A stretch of DNA of 64,000 bases from Rhodococcus sp. KRD162 (GTDB lineage: Bacteria > Actinomycetota > Actinomycetes > Mycobacteriales > Mycobacteriaceae), in the NCBI RefSeq assembly GCF_017168335.1, contig NZ_JABFAU010000007.1, forward strand, positions 195,884-259,883, written 5' to 3'. The notes below the pieces were generated by a model, which made no database searches, had not been told where the DNA came from, and saw only the letters and a list, made by a program, of their open reading frames with translations. The translations under genes and the position numbers were made by a program. Position 1 is the first letter of the stretch. Each line of letters begins with the position of its first letter. Below are positions 63,156-64,000 of the stretch, piece after piece.

Positions 63156-64000
63156 ATGACAGCTTCCGATTCTGCCTCCGATGCCCCCACGTCCGAGGCC
63201 GCGTCGCGGCCTCGCGTCCTGGTCACCGGTGCCACCGGATACCTGGGCGGGCGGTTGGCTCCGCGACTGCTCGAGGAGGGCTACCGCGTTCGGGTGTTGG
63301 CGCGCACCCCGGCCAAGCTCGACGCCGTCCCGTGGGCGGCCGACGTCGAGATCGCCGAAGGAGACCTCAGTGACCGGGAATCGTTGAAGGCGGCGCTCAC
63401 CGGCGTCGACATCATGTACTACCTGGTGCACTCGATGGGAACCGCCGGGCACTCCGATTTCGCCGATACCGAACGAGACAGCGCCGAGAACGTCGCAGCC
63501 GTGGCGGCCGAATGCGGTGTGGGGCGCATCGTCTACCTCGGCGGACTGCATCCACCGACCGGTGAGCTCTCCCCGCACCTGAAGTCCCGTGCCGAGGTGG
63601 GACGCATTCTGATCGACTCGGGTGTACCGACGATCGTGCTGCAGGCCGGCGTGGTGATCGGATCCGGATCGGCGTCGTTCGAGATGATCCGACACCTGAC
63701 CAACCGGCTTCCGGTGATGACCACTCCTCGGTGGGTGCACAACCGCATTCAGCCCATCGCCGTGCGCGACGTGCTGCACTACCTGATCGGAGCCGCGAGT
63801 GCGCCGATCACCGAATCCAGAACATTCGACATCGGTGGCCCGGACGTGATGCAGTACGGCGAGATGATGAACATCTACGCCGATGTCGCGGGGCTTCGGC
63901 AGCGTCGGATCATCGTGTTACCGGTACTGACACCGCGACTGGCCGGCCACTGGATCGGGCTGGTGACTCCCATTCCGCGCGGGCTGGCGATGCCGCTCAT
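63156..64000 (+). CDS. NAD(P)-binding SDR/NmrA-like protein (partial, runs off the window)
   Basis: At least 281 residues, incomplete. Nucleotide loop VLVTGATGYLGGRLAPRLL at residues 21-39, then GDLSDRESLKAALTGVDIMY and IVYLGGLHPP, as in extended atypical SDRs that often carry a C-terminal DUF2867 domain (not reached here). ATG 63156; ATG 63144 in the same frame is an alternative. Function unknown; relatives act on quinones or sugars. Confidence 0.8.
   Translation, partial: MTASDSASDAPTSEAASRPRVLVTGATGYLGGRLAPRLLEEGYRVRVLARTPAKLDAVPWAADVEIAEGDLSDRESLKAALTGVDIMYYLVHSMGTAGHSDFADTERDSAENVAAVAAECGVGRIVYLGGLHPPTGELSPHLKSRAEVGRILIDSGVPTIVLQAGVVIGSGSASFEMIRHLTNRLPVMTTPRWVHNRIQPIAVRDVLHYLIGAASAPITESRTFDIGGPDVMQYGEMMNIYADVAGLRQRRIIVLPVLTPRLAGHWIGLVTPIPRGLAMPL

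Overview
The window is high-G+C actinobacterial chromosome, most likely Rhodococcus or a close relative. The evidence is dense GTG/ATG genes, WhiB7, Lsr2, mycoredoxin, Rpf, AdnAB and a gene order that follows the Mycobacterium tuberculosis block from about Rv3210 to Rv3100. No rRNA or CRISPR array is present. The only RNA gene recognised is an initiator tRNA.

Layout. 1-4.7 kb: end of a ferritin-like gene, DUF3107, a TetR regulator, a DUF3152 protease-like protein, MoeZ and a TIGR02569 protein. 4.7-14 kb: an inserted nitrite-assimilation block with a GntR regulator, CynX-type permease, NirBD, a HemD-winged-helix fusion, sirohydrochlorin chelatase, a MobA-MoeA fusion and a thioesterase. Together these supply nitrite reductase, its siroheme, and molybdenum cofactor for a nitrate reductase that would lie elsewhere. 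14-18.6 kb: alkyltransferase-like protein, LipV-like hydrolase, and an ABC exporter beside its two-component system. 18.6-40.1 kb: conserved core with the AdnA/AdnB recombination motor-nuclease, potassium channel, NudC, mycoredoxin, UvrD2, the WhiB7 antibiotic-response gene with a textbook regulatory leader, a UbiB-type kinase, an E1/TOMM-like protein, two proteases and a UPF0182 membrane protein. Then come Rpf and tRNA-fMet.

41.4-50.8 kb: a genomic island inserted at the 3' end of tRNA-fMet. It is visibly more AT-rich and carries a decayed large serine integrase, an XRE regulator with clustered repeats, an Lsr2 silencer, gene fragments and two candidate defence modules. Module A (44.7-46.4 kb) has a membrane-anchored beta-rich protein and two phosphoribosyltransferase-like proteins that share an altered PRPP loop. 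Module B (48.2-50.2 kb) is a two-gene operon of an AbiJ/Abi_C protein and a PD-(D/E)XK nuclease. A perfect terminator at the right edge looks like the tRNA's own terminator, displaced by the insertion.

50.8-64 kb: core resumes with an Imm-5-like protein, a GNAT acetyltransferase, a deletion scar joining a YCII gene to an ECF sigma-factor tail, the FadE23/FadE24 pair with a palindromic operator, HisN, carbonic anhydrase, RF2, an MscS channel, FtsE/FtsX, SmpB, a DMT transporter and a truncated SDR gene.

Many genes have a TAnnnT-type -10 box 6-8 bases before the start codon, so leaderless mRNAs look common here. This was used to choose several starts.
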